5,253 nt of DNA from Candidatus Kaiserbacteria bacterium (GTDB taxonomy: Bacteria > Patescibacteriota > Minisyncoccia > Phycocordibacterales > UBA918). The position numbers and the translations under genes were made by a program. The notes under the pieces are model-generated. The model was given only the letters and a program-made list of their open reading frames with translations. It did not search any database and was not told the DNA's origin. Within the stretch, counting starts at the first letter, position 1, and each line of letters begins with the position of its first letter. Where the stretch lies: NCBI GenBank assembly GCA_007117575.1, contig SKGH01000051.1, positions 1 through 5,253 on the forward strand. Reading direction: 5' to 3'. This document shows, piece after piece, positions 5,088 through 5,253 of the stretch.

Positions 5088-5253
5088 CATGACTTACGCG
5101 TTTCTGATGAAGTTCGAGGCACTGACCCAGCTCCAGTTTCCGTGATCATTTATATTCTTTCGTGACTGACTAAAACATTTTTTGGTTTATTACGTTAGTA
5201 ATAAATGTTTACCGGAACTATAGCTGGGTGAGGCGTACTTGGTGGTACGATGA
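5088..5253 (-). mobile_element. MITE-like repeat element C, arms inverted, runs off the window
   Basis: It starts with CATGACTTACGCGTTT, the right terminal repeat of A and B read on the other strand. The right arm (5088-5125), the core (5126-5228) and the inverted left arm (from 5229) follow. The left arm matches A and B without mismatch to the window end. By comparison with B, about 50 bp should lie outside. AGAAT (5083-5087) is the predicted target duplication and should recur after the missing end. The right-arm base equivalent to A132 is T on the compared strand, C in B and A in A. Confidence 0.8.
5126..5228 (+). repeat. 103-bp core of element C, inverted relative to its arms
   Basis: The core runs from CCCAGCT (5126-5132) to AGCTGGG (5222-5228) and is identical in all 103 bases to 19-121 of element A, on the same strand. 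The arms around it are on the opposite strand compared with A, so the core has been inverted inside the element. The 7-bp inverted repeat marks both switch points. The core of B (from 3337) is in the A orientation with several differences. Confidence 0.8.

Noticed and set aside
5005..5145. 46-codon frame running from the remnant into element C
   Set aside because: It is assembled from repeat-derived sequence across the proposed insertion junction, with no promoter or recognisable protein character.
1..5253. CRISPR array
   Set aside because: The repeats are about 160-220 bp, only three to four copies, kilobases apart, with no spacers and no cas genes.
1..5253. Integron or attC-like recombination sites because of the folded repeats
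   Set aside because: No integrase gene is present, the ends carry a transposon-like target duplication, and the intervening genes are not promoterless cassettes.

Overview
The window is AT-rich, estimated by eye at about 36-37% G+C. It holds compact single-copy genes with short intergenic gaps, two tRNA genes without an encoded CCA end, and small one-pass membrane proteins. There are no convincing Shine-Dalgarno sites. Several start codons lie 6-8 bases after a -10 box, which suggests leaderless mRNAs. A short FtsB/DivIC-like protein with an aromatic C-terminal tail, a YruB-type mini-glutaredoxin and a DUF2157-like membrane protein add to a Candidate Phyla Radiation (Patescibacteria, Parcubacteria-like) picture. 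That assignment is inference from gene style; there is no marker gene. Genes end in TAG, TAA and TGA, so nothing points to a recoded genetic code.

Layout. 1-165: the right part of repeat element A, cut by the window edge. 185-295 (minus): a 36-aa membrane microprotein with its own promoter. 401-787: FtsB/DivIC-like division protein. 963-1217: glutaredoxin-like protein behind a promoter and a leader of about 90 nt. 1325-1396: tRNA-Arg(CCT). 1508-1560: a 45-bp dyad beside an extended -10 box. 1567-2181 and 2195-3253: a probable two-gene membrane operon. 3260-3477: complete element B (218 bp) with a 5-bp target duplication. 3622-4371: protein of unknown function with a faint kinase-like pattern. 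4388-4478: overlapping, partly exclusive hairpins. 4536-4823: small coiled-coil membrane protein. 4858-4930: tRNA-Phe(GAA). 4986-5071: decayed remnant of the same repeat family. 5088-5253: element C, running off the window.

The most unusual content is the repeat family. Elements A, B and C share outer arms ending in a 16-bp terminal inverted repeat, and B has a clean CTTTA target duplication, so they look like a MITE-type non-autonomous mobile element. In C the 103-bp core is inverted relative to the arms, yet it is identical base for base to the core of A. The core is bounded by a short inverted repeat (CCCAGCT/AGCTGGG). C also appears to have inserted into an older, diverged copy of the same family.

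Most proteins here look envelope-associated: a division protein, a DUF2157-like protein and several small membrane proteins. Nothing in the sequence ties them into one pathway beyond the probable 1567-3253 operon.
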